Below are positions 1-13,190 of a stretch of DNA of 64,000 nt, piece by piece (within the stretch, counting starts at the first letter, position 1; every line of letters starts with the position of its first letter). Source of the stretch: Rhipicephalus microplus (taxonomy: Eukaryota; Arthropoda; Arachnida; Ixodida; Ixodidae); the NCBI RefSeq assembly GCF_043290135.1, contig NC_134707.1, positions 66,641,906 to 66,705,905 of the forward strand, given 5' to 3'. A model generated the notes under the pieces. That model saw only the letters and a list, made by a program, of their open reading frames with translations, had not been told where the DNA came from and made no database searches. The position numbers and the translations under genes are program-made.

Positions 1-530
1 ATATCAAAACAATACATATTCCTAGGAATGGTTCTTAGGATTCCTATGATTGTCTTCTTGTGACAGGGGTGGAAACCAGTGGGCCCTTTAGCATCGTATG
101 CTTTCTAGGGGCGTTTGTTGGATTTATCGATGCAGTGCTATAGATCTATTTGTAAAATATTGCCTCGATGACGTGGTGTCTCCTTATGTCACGTAAACGT
201 GGACACAGCCACAATGCGTGCCACTATTCACCGATCGACTGTACTCAGGGCAGTCGGGAGGATTGGGAGTATGAGAGATTATTTAGGCAAAGGATCGAAC
301 TGACTACGTTCGCATTAGGCAAAGAATGTTCTGAAGGTTTTCAGTCACATCTTCGAGTAGACTTTGCATTGATCTCTCGTCCAAGCGGCAAAAAAAAATA
401 ATATTGAAACTGGTCAACGTGTCATTGTCCGACTGCTAAACCTCTTCTCCCGTGCAAAGGCGTGTGGCCCTGTCGGCTGAATTTATTGATGCTGAAGGCT
501 TCGATGGCTGTTTTACTTCGATATTGCCGG

Positions 531-762
531 GCCCGCCACAGTGATTTAGAGGCCAAAGTACTTGTCTGCTGAACCGCAGGCCGCGGGTTCTAGCCTGGCT
601 GTATCGGTGGCATTTTCGAAGGAGGCGAAGATGCTGTAGGCCCATGTGCTCACACTTTGGTGCTCGTAAAAAAAAAACCCACGTGGTGGATATTTCCGGA
701 GCTTTTCACTACGGAGTCTCTCATAATCATATGGTGGTTTCGAGACATTAATCTCCCCGTCT
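531..762 (+). repeat. Old tRNA-derived SINE (copy 1)
   Basis: A diverged full-length copy of the same SINE family as 38660-38907, here on the plus strand. It starts with a tRNA-like head and a degraded B box (GCGGGTTCTAGCC near 582). It continues with the family body, readable as GTAGGCCCATGTGCTCA, an A-run, then GGTGGATATTTCCGGAGC and TCATAATCATATGGTGGTTT, and ends near GAGACATTAATCTCC. It is present in both duplication copies, so it inserted before the duplication. Confidence 0.8.
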
Positions 763-899
763 CTTCTATATTTTTACACAATTTCTTATTTCACGTTTTG
801 TTTTTTTTTCGGTTTTCACCCACAAAGTCTTACAAATGCTCAGACTATACAGCGCTCAATTCTTCAAGAAGGTTCGTGATCTCTGTATATTGATCTATT

Positions 900-1219
900 A
901 AGATTGCTTGTAAGCACGAACACTGAATAATATTTAACACTTATGCGAATGCAAGTGATATGCCTTGAGTTTTCACCAGCATATGTAAAAGCAGTGGCGC
1001 GCTTCGCCGCTTGTCAGTTTATTGATGGCTAACGTTCTGTTCGCCTTTATTAGTGCTAGTGTGCGGCTTTCATCTAACTTCCAATTTACCACCCAAAAGT
1101 ATAACCAAATAAACAGTTTCATCAAAACATTGACGTTGCTATATTTGTCTGCGTGACGACCACATGACAATATTGTGTTGATTTTTTGCATATCAAATAA
1201 GCAAGAAAGGTGTACTTAC
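900..1219. other. Lipocalin intron 2 sequence, no recognised feature
   Basis: This lies immediately downstream (minus sense) of lipocalin exon 2 and is conserved in copy 2 (46150-46468). It is AT-rich with no coding signal or repeat I recognise. It should belong to intron 2 of the partial lipocalin gene, whose later exons would be left of the window. Confidence 0.6.
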
Positions 1220-2871
<1,652 letters not shown>

Positions 2872-2929
2872 GTTGAATTCCTTCGAGCTTCAGTCGGTGG
2901 ATGGAGTGCTTGAGGGCTAAAGTCCTTCG

Positions 2930-2937
2930 TATTTATA
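2930..2937 (-). promoter_or_regulatory. TATA box of lipocalin (copy 1)
   Basis: TATAAATA on the minus strand, about 60 nt upstream of the lipocalin ATG. This leaves room for a start site and a short leader of roughly 30-35 nt. The same box is kept in copy 2 at 48178-48185. Confidence 0.75.
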
Positions 2938-2939
2938 CA

Positions 2940-3690
2940 CGGCGCTATAGAGGATTAACAATGAGGAAACATGACGACATTTTCGCGTCAATTGATTACC
3001 GACAATGTACTATTTCTAGCCTTGTTCAACGGGTGAATGTTTCGTATGTCATTACATATGGCATGAGAAGCTTGCTTTAGGTATTATTTGTTATTCTTTT
3101 TTACCAGCTCCCACCCGGACAATTCATGTTTTTACGCTCTTCCTTAAGAAAATAGTTCTTGGAGGACACGTCGTGCAATATGTCTCTACGTGGCAGACAT
3201 ATGACGAAACATCAGAACGGAGCCTGCGTGTGTATTGGACTTTGATGAAGCGGTTCTTTAATTTCAACAACTTCTCAATGTTATTGGCAGCATAAAGAAA
3301 TTCGTCAGGCCAAAATCAGTGCAAATAATTTCGTAAAAATCAATCCTTTACACTGAAGTAATAGAGAGCATCCTGTTTTCATAGGGTTCTGCTTTCAAGT
3401 TTAAAAGAGTCATCGCGCGCACAAAGCAAAAAAAAAAAAAGGATTTTCGAATGAAGGAGCTTAACATTTTGCTCCAGCAACATTGCTTTGAGAAAAAACT
3501 TTGCATAGGGCAAAACGCAAATCGTCTGTATTAACACCATTTAGATACACACCATGCAGAAGCTAATTAGCTAAAAAAATTTGCGCATACTTATGAAGTT
3601 ATTTTTGAGAATCGCGTGAAAAACTGGGCAGCGCCCATGACATGTGCGAAGGGGGCAATGATTGCGCAATACGTCATCAGTCTATTAATA
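2940..3690. other. Upstream flank of lipocalin, no recognised gene
   Basis: Unique-looking AT-rich sequence between the lipocalin promoter and the RTE fragment. It contains a poly(A) tract near 3428-3440. I see no gene or repeat. It is the likely place for distal lipocalin promoter elements, but I can point to none. Confidence 0.5.
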
Positions 3691-3691
3691 A

Positions 3692-4965
3692 GCCTCACTA
3701 CACTCACTGCAGGACAAGTGCCTCTCCCATGTCCCGCGAGTCAACTCGGTCCTGAGTATGCAACACATAGTACCCACACATGCGATAATATCTTCTGACC
3801 ACCTAAGTTTCTGTCTCACTTTCACCTTCTCTGGGAATCCAGTCCATAATTGACCAGTGGTTTTCCGGCCAATGTGCCACGTGCCTGGGCCATGTACATT
3901 TCTTTTAGACTTTAAATATGATATCCTCAACCCCAGTTCCCTCACCCACTCTGCTTTCATCTTGTCTCATGAGGTTACACAAATAATGTTCCTGTTCGTA
4001 GCTGACTGTGTCGCCCTGAGTGGGAGCTGACCCCTCCTTGTAAATCTGCAAATTTTTGCTCTGCAGTCAAGGATCGGCAAGATGCAGCTGGTATACACTT
4101 ACATCTAGAGGAGCACTGGCAGTCTACCAGTCATGGTGATAGAATGCTTAACAAATGTGCTGCAACCCATTCTTATTCTTCTAGGTACTTCTATGTCGTT
4201 GTTCGGCTGCAATGTTACTACCTGTCTTTTGTAGATGTACACTTTTACATCTTCAAGTGCACTGCTACGTATCTGAAAGCGCTATTCTCTTCCGAGGATA
4301 ATATATATATTTCTTTCGCTTTCTTCGAAGTAATTGAATGCAGGAACAGCGCAACCTAGAAGTAGTAACTTCGTAACTACGGAAGCGAAAAAAAAACAAG
4401 GACAGCAAAGGTCCTTGGTTTTCGCTTCCGTAGTTACAAAGTAACTACTTCTAGGTTGCGCTGTTCCTGCATTCAGTTATGTCCTTCCAACTTTCCCAAG
4501 CTCCCACGCTTAATATCTTCTAATTAAATTTAGAACCTGGCTTTTTGCTCTTCTTGTTTAATTTTGTGATTATAAATTCTTAATCGTCGAGTGAGTTACT
4601 CAGCAATGCAATGTCACCGGTGAGGCGCCGGTTACTAAGATACTCTCCAGTACCTCCATCCCCTAGCTTATGCCTTTTTAATGTCTATGAGAACCTCCTT
4701 TATCCACGCGGTAAATGCCATCGGGCGAGCCGTGTCTTCTCGTCTTACACTATTCTTTACCTGTACGATGTCGCTTTTGATATAGAACACTATCTTGGCA
4801 ACTCATTGTCTGTAGATCTTTAAAAGATGTTTTTATGTGTTTCATCGACACCCTGATTCCTCTGTGTCTGCATGACAGCTGATATCTCTACCGAATAAAA
4901 TGCTTTCTCGTAAACTATGTATGATACGTATAGTGGCGGGGTGTATTCTCAGCATTCCTCCTCAA
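3692..4965 (-). mobile_element. RTE/BovB-like LINE fragment (copy 1)
   Basis: The minus strand resembles the 3' half of the RTE-type LINE ORF that is abundant in ticks: the reverse transcriptase part lies near 4600-4960 and the C-terminal part near 3692-4100. The recognisable plus-strand stretches are CACTCACTGCAGGACAAG at the 3' end of the ORF, TCTGGGAATCCAGTCCA, CATTCTTATTCTTCTAG and TTACTCAGCAATGCAATGTC. Frame is broken throughout. It is interrupted by a fold-back MITE at 4335-4475. It is a dead, 5'-truncated copy. Family assignment is from memory of the consensus. Confidence 0.75.
4335..4475. mobile_element. Fold-back MITE inside the RTE fragment (copy 1)
   Basis: A 141-bp near-perfect palindrome. 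It begins TGAATGCAGGAACAGCGCAA and ends with the reverse complement TTGCGCTGTTCCTGCATTCA, with arms of about 55 nt reaching GAAGCGAAAA / TTTTCGCTTC and a short A-rich centre. It interrupts LINE sequence that continues on both sides, so it is a later insertion. It has no coding capacity and should mobilise only with help from an autonomous relative. Confidence 0.85.
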
Positions 4966-5029
4966 CAGTATACACAATGTTCCTTGCTGCTTCACGCGTC
5001 CTGAAGTTTGGCGCGGGGGCAGTTTGTTG

Positions 5030-5255
5030 CACGTTGCTGTTTTACCTCTGCTTCCTGAGCTCTCGCTTCAGAGCTTGCTTGCTGTATACGTGAACATTGA
5101 CTACCATATGCCAGGCCCTGCCTTCGGAGAAGCAGGTTGTTGTTAGCGTTGCCGCTTCGCCTTTCAGTAGTGAGAGCTCTTTTAAGATCGCTTTCATTCA
5201 TGACAAAAAAGTGCTTGGTCTGTAAAGCTTTTATTCCTCAGCGTCATTGCCGTTT
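5030..5255 (+). repeat. Dispersed repeat with CxxC-coding piece (copy 1, plus)
   Basis: This segment is matched in inverted orientation at 15440-15690. The shared parts include CCTGAGCTCTCGCTTC, TGCCTTCGGAGAAGCA, TTGCCGCTTCGCCTT and GTGCTTGGTCTGTAAAGC. Its right part, from ATG at 5199, reads M-T-K-K-C-L-V-C-K-A-F-I-P-Q-R-H, and the inverted copy encodes a similar K-K-C-V-V-C-K-A-L-I-G-H-R-H. The C-x2-C and R-H pattern could be the start of a zinc-finger domain such as THAP, but that is a guess. I do not recognise the element. Confidence 0.55.
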
Positions 5256-5894
5256 CCTGGAGTGGGCACTTTGCATGAGCTTCGCCGCGTAACGGAGAAG
5301 ACACAGTGCACCAGACTAAAGCGTAAGGTGCTCTGTACATAAGAATAGCGAATACTAAATATCTCGCGGCCGCCATATTTGTACCTTCACCAATGTCACT
5401 TACTTCCACTGAGGCTTCCTCAATGGTGGTCTTCGATTTATATTCTTTATTTTATATTCTTAAGACACCACGCAGTACCCGAAGGCATTTTAGCAGGGGT
5501 GTACATCAATAAGCGAATTACATATTTGTGGGCACACATATACAACTGTGTTCATACCTGAATAACCGAAATACACATTTGTTCGCACACACATTACCAT
5601 TCTGTTCCTAAATAAATGTACCATCGTTCAGGTTACAGTGCAAGTTTAGAGCACTGAATAAAATACATCTTCACTCCCATTATGAACTTGCTTTTCAGTT
5701 AGCGTACTTTTATTTTTATTTTTGCGAAAAAATGAGTTTACATGCATGTTGCTTTTATCTGTGTATTTCAGGATTTTACAACAATGATCAAAGCATTTTG
5801 AAATAGTATGACTTTTGTGTAGGTAAATTTTTTCGGTAATTCTAGTTTATTATAGTAAATCCTATAAAGAAACTTTCATCTCCGTTCATTGTTG
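5256..5894. other. No recognised feature
   Basis: AT-rich sequence conserved in copy 2 (50490-51130), with several CACACA-type tracts near 5530-5600. I see no coding region or known repeat. Confidence 0.5.
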
Positions 5895-7140
5895 GTTGAG
5901 GAGAACACTCCCATTCCAGCTCAGCTTTGATTGCACTGCAGCTCTGCCACTTTCCGTACTGTCCCAAGACAAACCTGGGTACACGATTTTGTATTTACTC
6001 TAGAGTAGCAATTAAGGTTACTTCGGTGGGGTGCCACACGACACAACCATGATGCAAGATAGGTCTGATGCAAGTGTGTGCGCGAGACGTTTTAAATTGG
6101 CATGCCATCATCACAAGTTTCCTTGAATCAGATTTATACCTTGCCAGCTTTGGCTAGGAGAGTGTCCACCCGCGGCCCCACTGAACATTTAGAATGTTGA
6201 AGCACACCTAGGTACTTGCATGTATCATCTTGTTTTATCTGCAAATTGTTCATGTGGTGACACGACGGAAATGGTTTGATCCTTTTTGTAAGTGAAATGT
6301 ATACACAATTTGTTATGTTCAAAATATCTTTCCAACCGATACGCCAAGTATAAATGAGTGATAACTACTGCTGAAGCCATCATGCATCTCTGTGATTTGA
6401 AATTTTCAGCACACTATCCATTCGTCAGCAAACAACCGTATAGAAGATGAAATTCTTGCTGAGATAGCATCGACATAAATTAACAGTAATAGCAGACCCT
6501 GAACAGAGCCCTGTGGTGCCCCTGAAGTAAAATCCGCGCTTTCAGAGTATTTCGCCTTCATTACAGGAGTTTGTCTTCTTTGAGAATTGTAGCATCGTAT
6601 CCAATGAAAAACAGCGTTATCAATGTGTGTGGTGGTAAGTTGAAACAGTAAGAGTGAACGTGGCACCGTGTCGAAGCCTTTACAAGAATCCGAAACCACC
6701 CTGTTCTCATATTCTACACAATCCACATCCGATATCACATAGTGATAAAATTCCACCGATTGTGTTGTGCAAGACAGCCCTCTTTAAAATTCACGCTGAT
6801 TGTCGATGAGTACCTTGTGCATGTTTAAACGATTTATTATTTGTTCATATAAAATGTGTTGAAGTTTTTTATATTAGTATTTGTAAGCGATATTGGTCTA
6901 TAGTAACCAATGTTCTTTTTGAATCATATTTATTTATTGGCACCACATGCACAATCCTCCATTCATGTGGTAAGATACTTGTCACTAGAGATCTTTCAAA
7001 AATTGCATACAGGTACACAAAACTGGCATCGCGCTATGCCTGAAAATACGCTAAAAAATTTCATCTGGACCACAATATTTACCTTAATAAACGTCCTTCA
7101 ATAAATTTTCAATTCAATTAACACTAAACTTGGCAAGAAG
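5895..7140 (-). mobile_element. Jockey/CR1-type LINE fragment (copy 1)
   Basis: Reverse transcriptase remnants lie on the minus strand. The piece at 6756-6406 carries the SGAPQGSV motif, followed by a degraded palm motif FADE where active enzymes have F-A-D-D. Downstream pieces (6322-6134 and to about 5900) carry a KYLGV-like block and a C-terminal WHPTEVTLIATLE-like block. Frame is broken several times. The element lacks its 5' half. The change of the second catalytic Asp to Glu, and stop codons, show it is dead. The clade is inferred from motif style only. Confidence 0.72.
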
Positions 7141-7854
7141 CATAGGCGAATTGTTCCTAATAGTTGCACGCTAGGTACTGTGGTTTTTAGGTAAAAATGC
7201 TGCGTTGAAATGTTGCCTCGGTATGCAGCTCTGTCTCCATCATCAGTATCAAAGCACCTATATAATATTTGATCATCAGATGACGAAAATACCGACGACA
7301 GCACTCTAGCACTCGAACACAGCCTACAACAGATGTGACCGCCAGAGTGAGTGGCCTATGACTACCAGCTCTAGTGGATGTGCCTGCGGTAATCACTCCA
7401 TCGTTTGTTTATACCAAGAAAATGAGTTTTTTTATCTGATGAAAATGTGTGCGCTCTCTATATGCATGAATGTCTCGCCCATATGGCGCGCCTTCACCTT
7501 TACTGGCTTTTCAACATTTTACTCTCAATAACAATGCAGCACAAGCGGTATTGTTCCCTGCTTCACGAAAACGCAGCTTTCTTTTTGCTTTCTTTTATAG
7601 ATTAGTGGAACAGTGTTTTATAGAGCACGTAAGAAAACACAGCATCGTGAACGCGAATGCTGTGGTGGTGCGTTCCAAACCAAATTCCTGTAGGAAGCAA
7701 GATGGTGCATTCAAAAGAAAGCAGTGGGCCTGTTTCACTGCGTGCGATCAGTTTACGTATTTCCTAACATGGCGCCCGTCTTGATTATGTATGCTGAAGA
7801 ATGGCTGATGTTTGCGACTGTTTTGTTATTTTAACCTTGTGCCTTTCACCTAAT
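7141..7854. other. No recognised feature between two LINEs
   Basis: This holds a 104-codon plus-strand ORF (7470-7784) with an alternative reading in copy 2 (52598-53074). The frame is not conserved and the composition is ordinary, so I do not call a gene. Confidence 0.45.
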
Positions 7855-8239
7855 GGTGATGTCTGGTGCTTTATGGCGCAAGGGACGATTGATGGCCAAA
7901 GAGCGCCATTTCAGAGACTAGAAATGTGAACACTGATATCGTGCGTGACTCTATAGGGGCCTTAAAATTCTTAGCACTACCACGGGTAAAACGTAAGTAC
8001 TAAAATGATGACAGTGGCGTGCAATATGTGCAGTGAAAGTGGATGTCGAAAGATCATAATAAAACCATGGCGGAGATATAATTACCAAGTGGTGGCCTCG
8101 GTACGGAGGTTCTGCTAAGGATCACTTTGAAATATGCTCTGACAAAAAAAGTATATCTTTCGAAAATGTAAACAAAAAGTCAAATACAAGTCAATTTTAC
8201 AGCCGAATTGTTACCAATAAGCATCCCAGGGTGCAGCAC

Positions 8240-8951
8240 AGAGCTGCTGGCACTAGAACCGTAAAAACACTTATTTCTTAGAGCATCTAACTGACTGTAC
8301 TGAACGAGAATGTGAAGAAGTGTAAGTGGTTCTCCACATCTCTCGCACAATGATGGATCACCGTCAGACAGAAGATACGAATGTTTAGAGTACGTAAGTC
8401 CTGTCCTTAGCCTTGTGAGTGTTACTTCTGTGTGACGTGATTTTGATAGTGGCAGCCAATGACATGCTTGTGGCGTAATAAAATGTAGTAGTTGTGTGTC
8501 TATGCCACGTTTTTTTATGCAATAACCTCTGAGCTTTTGTTTTAAAAAAGGTTTCTTGTCAAGTGTAGGGATTGGTATAGATGCAATAGCGGCATCATTG
8601 ATGGCGGATGCAGCCAGCTGGTCTGCCTAAACGTTTTCCTGCATCTCATGGTTCCTGGCACCCTGCAGACTATAACATGCTGTTTGGATGAGTAGGCTGT
8701 GCATAGCATTGAATAAAGGAACGCAAAAACAAGGTTTTTGTGTTTTCTGGGTGTTTGAAAGCTTTCACCATACTCAGAGAGTCCGTGACAGTTACCGCTT
8801 TTTGTAGTTTTATATGTGCATTGTGTTTAACAGCCTGATGGATAGAATTAGCTTCGCGAGTGAAAATGCTTGTATCAGGGTGCAGAACGCCGGCTTCCGA
8901 AAAGGATGGGTTAACGGCTGCGTACGAAACGAGTATTGGACTTTGTGGCAT
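8240..8951 (-). pseudogene. LINE-A RNase H and C-terminal domain (copy 1)
   Basis: The first part is open (8951-8670) and encodes the RNase H blocks around F-T-R-E-A-N-S-I and T-D-S-L-S-M-V-K-A-F, where E and D are expected metal ligands. Downstream the frame is broken. The C-terminal block, clear in copy 2 at 54193-53453, contains a CERCGEPLSLLHIL zinc-knuckle-like motif. The domain would remove RNA from the RNA-DNA hybrid during target-primed reverse transcription. Confidence 0.75.
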
Positions 8952-9509
8952 CTGTAAGGAACTCAGAATCTGTGTAGATTTGTTGTAGTTATAAGAAGTA
9001 TGTGCGCATATGTGCGATAGGTGCGTGCTTTGGAATTTCTAAAAAAGACACATGACAATCTACCAATTGCCACTGCCAATGTGACAGGCATGCTGCGGGA
9101 GCCATCAGACGATATTCGAGAGGCACACCGGTTTCCTTAGAAAGGCTCCTCACACGAAGTGAATATGATTGGCACAAAGATTGCCGGTTTACAAACAGAA
9201 CAGAAGTAGACATGCCATCAATTGTGAAATGTGAAGGGTGGTCCTTGTCTGTCTTCACTTTGAAATAATTAAAAAAGACATATAGCATCTCTGTAGGTGG
9301 AGAGACCATTCGTTTGATTCCACGTGAAGGCTTTTAAAGGGGCTGGTACGAAAGGCACCCATGGAGAGGTGAATGCCTAGGTGATGAATGGTGTCAAGCA
9401 TATTTAGGGTGGTAGGTGTCGCCGACTGATAGGTTATTGCTCGATAATCCAACGAGTGCGTACGAGAATACTATACAAGTTCATGACATACTTTTTGTCA
9501 CTTCCCCAT

Positions 9510-10764
9510 TTAGTGCGTGACAACACTTTTAGAGCTTCCATGGCTCCGATGCATTTGATTTTTTAAATACCTATTGTGCGGTATGAAGGTCAAATAATTG
9601 TACAAGATTAGGCCTAAGATTTCATGCTCGGCTCTTACAGACACACGTTGACCGTACAATTGAATGTCAGGTCCTGAGTGCATACCTCTCTTTCGGGAGA
9701 ACAAGACACACGTGCTTTCTTGTAGGTTCAGTCGGAAACTGTTTTCCTCTGTCCATTTGGAGACCTCGTTTAAACCTAGCTGAACCTGCCGCTCACATAA
9801 TGCCAGGTTGCATTACTTGAAGCCAAGCTAAACGTTGTCGAAAAATGTACAATAGAATGTATTGAGGGGGAGGGACGCGTACAAGAAATTCATTTTGATA
9901 ATAAAAAGTATACAACTAAGCCCACCACCTTGCTGTACTCCCATTTCTTGAACGAAAGTTTGGGAGAGAACGCTGCCCACACAGACATAAAATTTATGAT
10001 TCGAGAAGTAACTCTCGATTATGCAAATCATTCTACCGCACACACCCAGGTGAGACAAGACTCCTATTATGCCAAAACGCCATGTTGTGTTGTAGGCCTG
10101 GATATCAAGGAACACAAAGAGGAAGTATTGTTTGTGGACGGAAGCATCTTAGATCTCCGTCTCGATACGCACAAGATGGGCGGTGGTGGATCTACGCTCT
10201 TGAAACCCACACAGCAATCGGTTGAGCCAACTGTGTGTTTCAAGGAAATGTGAAAGCCGGTGGTTTATCATTGTTTCAAAAAGTTTTCAACGGCAGCTCG
10301 TCAATGCAATGGGTTTATACCTCGAATCTAAAGCAGGGTCCTTGCTCTTTTTCAAAGCGGGAATAGTTATAACCTCTTTCCAGGAAGCAGGCATGGTGCC
10401 AGAAAGCAGACAGCATTACATAGTGAGAGTAATGTTTTTTGCATCTTGATTGGCAGGTTTTTCATCATTTTATACACGACACGGCCGTAGCCTGGGGCAG
10501 AATTACTGCAAGAGTTTAGTAATGCTTTTGGCTCAGCTAAGTTGAAAGGTTGATTGTATGCATCGTATTTTTTGTACACTTATGTTCTAGTTTCTGCTTT
10601 TCCATCCATGTTTTATATCTTTGAAAAGCTTCAGTATATGGTGATGAGCTAGACACCTGCTCGTATTGGGCAACGAGGAAGTTCGCCTGATCTTCCACGC
10701 TGTCACGCTGTGTGTTCACGAGTGTGAGTGAACGTACTTTTCTGTCTGCTACCTTACAAACCAT
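9510..10764 (-). pseudogene. LINE-A reverse transcriptase (copy 1)
   Basis: Broken reverse transcriptase. The segment 10115-9828 carries FLDIQAYNTTWRFGI, then SVLSQTFVQEMGVQQGGGLS (the PQGG-V-L-S region) and a palm motif F-F-D-N-V where active relatives have Y-V-D-D-V. Loss of the second Asp makes it catalytically dead. The finger region and RT lead-in lie at 10764-10367. Copy 2 has V-D-N-V at the same site, so the Asp-to-Asn change predates the duplication. Confidence 0.78.
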
Positions 10765-11233
10765 GTTCCAGACTTTAGCCTCTTGTGTGTATGAATTTAT
10801 CCCTGATAAGTACTTGTACCACTTTTCTCTGCTGACCCACCGACGCGTTCTCCTGCCTTAAGATTTCATTTTCTCAAAGCTGTCAAGATTTTCAGCTGTC
10901 GGTGAGTTCCGAAGCAACCTCTATGCCTTGTTCTGCTCCTTTCGCGCATTACAACACTCAGTTTTTCACCATGGGACGCATCGCTTGCCGGGCAGACCAG
11001 ATGTTTCCGGAATTCACTTGGCTGCTGCATCAACAAGCAAAGCTGTGAAGTAGTGCACAGCTTCATATATGCTTAATGCACAGATATCTGTCTTAAATGA
11101 GAAATGTTGTAAAACTGTTCCCAGTCGGCATTGTATGTCAGCCATTTGAGAACACGTGAAGTACATTCGTATGATGTTGGTGAACTCAAGAAGACAAGAA
11201 AATGGTTACTTGTGTAGGGGTTATTTATATTTT

Positions 11234-11566
11234 TCATAGGAGTAATGGTACAAGTGAAGGTGATACAATACTAAGGTCAATGGAACAGTAAAATTTGTTG
11301 GCAAGGTTAAAATATGTTGCCTCTTTCCTATTCAACAGACAAGCACCTGATGAAAAGAGGAACTGTTTGATGAGATGACATCGTGCATCACATCGGCAGT
11401 CAACCCACAAACTGCTATGCGCATTTAGGTCCCCTACAACTAGATAAGGTTCTGGTAGCTCATCTGTTAATGACAGAAATTCATGTTTCTTCAGGCGGTG
11501 TAGCGTTGGTGTGTATAAAGAGCAGATAATGTCGAGCTTATTCAATAAAACTGCTCGAAGAGCCAC
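11234..11566 (-). pseudogene. LINE-A endonuclease fragment (copy 1)
   Basis: A 110-codon open fragment with the APE-type motif Y-L-V-V-G-D-L-N-A-H-S-S-L-W. Further on it carries SSGACLLNRKEATY and the S-I-D-L-S-I-V-S-P-S block, the usual endonuclease landmarks of LINEs of this group. The N-terminal part lies near 11570-11810 in other frames. Confidence 0.78.
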
Positions 11567-12309
11567 TGCCTATAGAGATGTTAGTAGCGGTCCGTGGGTA
11601 CATGCTACTCCTCGAATAACAATAATGGCTACACCACCAGTTCAAGCTATGGCATCACTGTTCTTTCGAAGTATAACAAATTGACGTAGAAAATTCATGT
11701 TTTTGGATCTTAAATGTGCTTCTTGTACACACAGCACTGTTGGTGAATGTTCTTGTAAAAGTTCTTGGATATCATCGAGGTTTCTGAAAGTCCTCTGGTA
11801 TTTTATTGTAGAATTTTTGTCTCCATGGCGTGTGTAAAGTTGTGTTGTGTGTAATGAAAGGACTTTTACTTCAAGTCAGGGAGTTCTTGCCAGGTCCTGT
11901 TACGGGAGTTTTCAATTTTCGTGCGCGCTTCAAAGAGCTGTGCCTAGCCTTCGGCGTCTTGGATGCCGTTGGACTAGCTGCTACGTACATTGCCTTGGTA
12001 GAGGCACTGGATGCCCGCTCGCGGGTTCCGTGCGCAGTTGTCTGTCTTTTCGGAATTTCTGTGGCAAAAAAGCACCTGGGGCAACAGGTCCCAATGACTG
12101 CTTGCCCTGTGGTGGTGGAGCAGCTGGCTGCTGCTTCCACTAATGGGGCAGATGGCACCACCGCCCGTCCATTCTGTGTGGTTCGAGCGGGTGCCGCGAA
12201 CCGTTGTGGCACAGACCCCGTGCCTGCCAGGTCCGCGAATGAAGGACTCTGCACAAAAGTGAAACGCTCCTGCCTCCTTAAAAATCTTTATTGGTTACTT
12301 TCAGTGTTA

Positions 12310-12846
12310 CTATTTCTTTTTCTTTCTTCCATGCTGGAAATGTGCGAGAGTAGGCTGCGTGTGCACCCTCGCAGTTTTCACACGTGGAGTTTCCTTGCAG
12401 CTGTCTGCAGAGTGATCAAGCGAATGGTACTTAGCACAGGTTTTGCGGCCCCAGCATCTGAGAGCCGTGACCAAAACGCTGGCACTTGAAGCAGCGCCGG
12501 GGGTTGGGAATATACAGTCGGACATTCGACTTCAAACAAACTGTTTCTACATATTCTGGAAACGTTCCGGTACCAAATGTGAGGACTAGGTTTTCTGTGG
12601 GATTTTTTTTATTATCGTGCCTGATTTTGATTTCCTGTACGTTCGCGACATGCTGTTCACTCAAGCTCTCGAGAAGTTCACTCTCTGACACGTCGAGCAA
12701 GTCATAGTCAGATACAACTCCTCGCGGCCTGTTAAGATAGCGGTGTGGGGCGACTGAAAATGGTGCATTTCCGATCGAAAGACGTCCACAAAGTTTTTCA
12801 GATTGTGCTTTCTTGTAGACTTCGAGGAGAAGATCTTGCTAGCCAT
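12310..12846 (-). pseudogene. LINE-A ORF1 (gag-like, CCHC) (copy 1)
   Basis: ORF1 starts at ATG 12846 (M-A-S-K-I-F-S-S-K-S). It shifts frame near 12700 and continues with a first zinc knuckle C-F-K-C-Q-R-F-G-H-G-S (around 12500-12470) and a second C-A-K-Y-H-S-L-D-H-S-A-D-S-C (12435-12390). It would encode the RNA-binding partner of the LINE. The 219-codon plus-strand ORF over 11830-12489 runs antisense across and beyond this region and is not a gene. Confidence 0.75.
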
Positions 12847-13041
12847 TGTTGTAGACTTTTAAGCTCAGGCTAATGTTTCGGTAAGGCTTTCAACTACGAC
12901 AAACGGTGAGATTTATCTAGCATTCTTGTTGATTGTTTCACAGTGAATCACATGGAATCGTGGAAAAGTTGCTTGCGGCTTCATGAAAAAAATACATTCA
13001 GTCGATTCTATGCACCCCCTCTTTGAGTGAGGACGATCGTT

Positions 13042-13190
13042 GAATGATTGATTGATTTGTGGGGTTTAACGTCCCAAAACCACCATATGTTTATGAGAGA
13101 CGCCGTAGTGGAGGGCTCGGGAAATTTTCACCATCTGGGATTCTTTAACGTGCACCCAAATCTGAGCACACGGGCCTACAACATTTCCGC
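13042..13190 (-). repeat. Recent 5'-truncated SINE inserted into LINE-A
   Basis: 149 bp of the tRNA-derived SINE, lacking its tRNA head and ending in an (ATCA)n-type tail (plus-strand ATTGATTGATT). It is bounded by a 13-bp target-site duplication: GAGGACGATCGTT at 13029-13041 and GAGGACGACCGTT at 13191-13203, with one mismatch. Copy 2 has the uninterrupted empty site at 58270-58282. The insertion is therefore younger than the split of the two copies, or is a polymorphism if they are haplotypes. Confidence 0.93.

Noticed and set aside
7470..7784. 104-codon plus ORF as a gene
   Set aside because: Start and length differ in copy 2 (52598-53074) and the product is not recognisable.
11830..12489. 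219-codon plus-strand ORF
   Set aside because: It runs antisense across LINE-A ORF1 and its downstream region. The minus strand there carries zinc knuckles and endonuclease motifs, and the plus product has no recognisable domain.
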